A DNA stretch of 7,425 nt from an uncultured Lachnospiraceae bacterium. Its GTDB lineage: Bacteria; Bacillota; Clostridia; Lachnospirales; Lachnospiraceae. Every line of letters begins with the position of its first letter. The first letter of the stretch is position 1. Position numbers and translations under genes: made by a program. Shown piece by piece: positions 6,091-7,425 of the stretch. The notes below the pieces were generated by a model. The model was given only the letters and a program-made list of their open reading frames with translations, did not search any database and was not told where the DNA came from. Where the stretch lies: positions 1 to 7,425 of the forward strand of contig CANRJU010000122.1 of NCBI GenBank assembly GCA_947631075.1. The letters run 5' to 3'.

Positions 6091-6098
6091 ATGGCATA

Positions 6099-7172
6099 AT
6101 GGATCAAATCGCATTTAATGGATATCTGTTTGCACAACGACAAACAGGGACAATGCGTTATGCGCGAGAGATACTTATGGAGTTGGATTGTTTTGTAGAA
6201 CAGGGGATATTTAGTTTAATTGTACCAGAATATGCAGAGCATGTCCCTATATTAAAAAATATTGATGTTGTTCGATATGGTTCAACAAAAGGGAACTTTT
6301 GGGAACAGATTGATTATCCTAAATATTTGAAAAAGAAGCGCTGTGAGGGATTTGGTTTTAATAATACTTTTCCTGTTTTGCATCCGGGAATGCTGATTAT
6401 TCATGATATTGCTTATAAATTACATCCAGAATTTGCATTGTCAGTGCATGCTAAATTATCGGATATTTATCATCGTGTGATATTCAGGATTGCTGCAAAA
6501 AAGGAATTCCCAATTGTTACAGTTTCATATTTTTCAAAATATCAATTAATCGATTGGTATCATATTAAACCAGAAAGAATTATAGTGATTGGGAGCGCAT
6601 GGCAGCATTTTTTGAGAATTTCAGAAGATAGTCAAATTTTGATAGATCTCGGAATAACTCAAGGAGAATATTATTTTACACTCGGCAGTTTATCTGTTAT
6701 GAAGAATACTAAATGGGTTTTAGAAGCAGCAGCAAAGAATCCCGCAGAAAAATTTGTAATTACAGGTGGGGAAGCTCCGGCAGGAGCACCTTCGTTTGCT
6801 ATTCCATCCAATGTTGTTTTTACCGGATATATCAGTGATGAGCAGATTAAGACTCTTATGCAAAATTGTAAGGCATTCATTTATCCGTCATTGTATGATG
6901 GATTTGGTCTTCCTCCATTGGAAGCTCTTAGTCAGGGGGCACAGGTAATCTGTTCAAATGCAGCATGCCTTACAGAAGTATATGGAAACAGTGTTCACTA
7001 CATTGATCCTTATGACGCGGATGTTGATCTGAATTCATTACTTGCGCAGCATGTAGATACGCCTGAGACAGTGCTGAATAAATACAGTTGGGAAAAGAGC
7101 GCAAGGATGCTGTATGATTTATTAAAGTGTAGTCTCGGAAAGTCAGTAAAAAAACAGAAAAACATTTATTGA
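6099..7172 (+). CDS. GT4-like glycosyltransferase (mannosyltransferase-type, GT-B fold)
   Basis: This 357-residue protein has the two-domain pattern of GT-B retaining glycosyltransferases. The N-terminal acceptor domain carries TGTMRYAREIL (16-26), HDIAYKLHPEF (102-112) and VSYFSKYQL (142-150). The C-terminal donor domain carries GSLSVMKN (196-203), FVITGGE (219-225), and YPSLYDGFGLPPLEAL (262-277). The last is the EX7E-type donor motif with Asp267 in place of the first Glu, and Glu275. Related enzymes often transfer mannose or similar sugars from GDP-sugars in capsule or O-antigen assembly; the donor here is not known. It is the most A+T-rich intact gene of the window, suggesting a separate origin. 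It begins directly after the copy C remnant. No intrinsic terminator is visible after its TGA. Confidence 0.88.
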   Translation: MDQIAFNGYLFAQRQTGTMRYAREILMELDCFVEQGIFSLIVPEYAEHVPILKNIDVVRYGSTKGNFWEQIDYPKYLKKKRCEGFGFNNTFPVLHPGMLIIHDIAYKLHPEFALSVHAKLSDIYHRVIFRIAAKKEFPIVTVSYFSKYQLIDWYHIKPERIIVIGSAWQHFLRISEDSQILIDLGITQGEYYFTLGSLSVMKNTKWVLEAAAKNPAEKFVITGGEAPAGAPSFAIPSNVVFTGYISDEQIKTLMQNCKAFIYPSLYDGFGLPPLEALSQGAQVICSNAACLTEVYGNSVHYIDPYDADVDLNSLLAQHVDTPETVLNKYSWEKSARMLYDLLKCSLGKSVKKQKNIY

Positions 7173-7173
7173 T

Positions 7174-7380
7174 ATGAAGTTTGTGGAAAGGCGGAATAAA
7201 AAAATGGTTATTTTTGAGTTATTTCAAGATAGTGGTTAGAAAAAAGGACATAACAATTAACCCTGCTAAAAATACTTTTTTAACAGATTGAAAAGTCATA
7301 TTTTACCCGCTTTAAGAATTAAGCAGTATAGAGATGGGCAGCTTTATACCTTGCATCCAAATGGATGCATATCCCTATGA
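7174..7380 (+). pseudogene. Frameshifted or decayed gene of unknown function
   Basis: An ATG at 7174, two bases after the GT4 stop, starts MKFVERRNKK and reaches TAG 7237-7239. Moving frame at the A7 run (7198-7204) gives WLFLSYFKIVVRKKDITIN and then NPAKNTF up to a stop at 7289-7291. Moving back at the T6 run (7276-7281) gives NRLKSHILPALRIKQYRDGQ and LYTLHPNGCISL, ending at TGA 7378-7380. One A fewer and one T more would make a single frame of about 68 residues. The basic, aromatic-rich start and QYRDGQL faintly recall left-handed beta-helix acetyltransferases, but I do not claim this. It may be a remnant of the next cluster gene. Confidence 0.4.
7352..7369 (+). repeat. Perfect 7-bp inverted repeat with AAAT loop
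   Basis: TGCATCC (7352-7358) and GGATGCA (7363-7369) are exact reverse complements around AAAT. No T-run follows, so it is not a typical terminator. Nothing else recognisable is seen from 7381 to the window end, apart from a short frame from ATG 7334 that stays open to the edge and resembles nothing I know. Confidence 0.35.
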
Positions 7381-7425
7381 GCATAGTCCAAAAGGAAAAG
7401 TGGTCCCTGCCCCGTATTTTCAGGC

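Noticed and set aside
6766..6948. Alternative + frame within the GT4 gene
   Set aside because: It lies wholly within a well-supported glycosyltransferase frame and encodes no recognisable motif.
7334..7425. Start of a new gene at ATG 7334 running off the window
   Set aside because: There is no ribosome site, only about 30 codons are visible, it overlaps the repaired frame, and it has no recognisable motif.
1..7425. tRNA, rRNA, CRISPR array or insertion sequence
   Set aside because: No cloverleaf, regularly spaced direct repeats, terminal inverted repeats or transposase motifs were seen by reading both strands.

Overview
The window is part of a surface-polysaccharide (capsule or exopolysaccharide) biosynthesis operon. 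It most likely comes from a Gram-positive Clostridia chromosome, probably Lachnospiraceae. That is inferred from moderate G+C, GGAGG-type ribosome binding sites, tightly packed co-directional genes, a NusG-paralogue at the cluster edge and WecG/TagA/CpsF-type glycosyltransferases. All supported genes are on the + strand.

Layout. (1) 1-318: the C-terminal end of a NusG/LoaP-type antiterminator with a KOW domain. (2) 319-524: a leader-like region without a confident gene, holding a terminator-like hairpin, a long imperfect hairpin and a possible small ORF. (3) 525-3209: hddA-like heptose-7-phosphate kinase, a membrane acyltransferase whose start is frameshifted in a run of eight G, and gmhA (sedoheptulose-7-phosphate isomerase). 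(4) 3216-5723: a WecG/TagA/CpsF glycosyltransferase (copy A), an RMD/GMD-like nucleotide-sugar short-chain dehydrogenase, and a second WecG/TagA/CpsF glycosyltransferase (copy B). (5) 5729-6090: a badly decayed third copy (copy C) with nonsense codons, a frameshift and an internal deletion. (6) 6099-7172: an A+T-rich GT4-like glycosyltransferase. (7) 7173-7425: no intact gene, but a reading frame that becomes continuous if one A and one T run each change by one base.

Working together: gmhA and hddA give the first two steps from sedoheptulose 7-phosphate toward GDP-D-glycero-alpha-D-manno-heptose. The later GmhB phosphatase and HddC guanylyltransferase are not in the window. The dehydrogenase could modify a GDP-sugar, giving a 6-deoxy-heptose or D-rhamnose type product. 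The WecG-type enzymes and the GT4 enzyme would assemble a lipid-linked repeat unit, and the acyltransferase would decorate it. The NusG-like protein would keep RNA polymerase reading through the long operon.

The most interesting signals are two G tracts. The G8 tract puts the acyltransferase out of frame, while seven G would restore it. The G7 tract lies at the end of wecG copy A, just before an inverted repeat that encloses the next gene's Shine-Dalgarno. Together they suggest phase-variable polysaccharide modification and tunable translational coupling. A sequencing error remains a real alternative for any single homopolymer frameshift.
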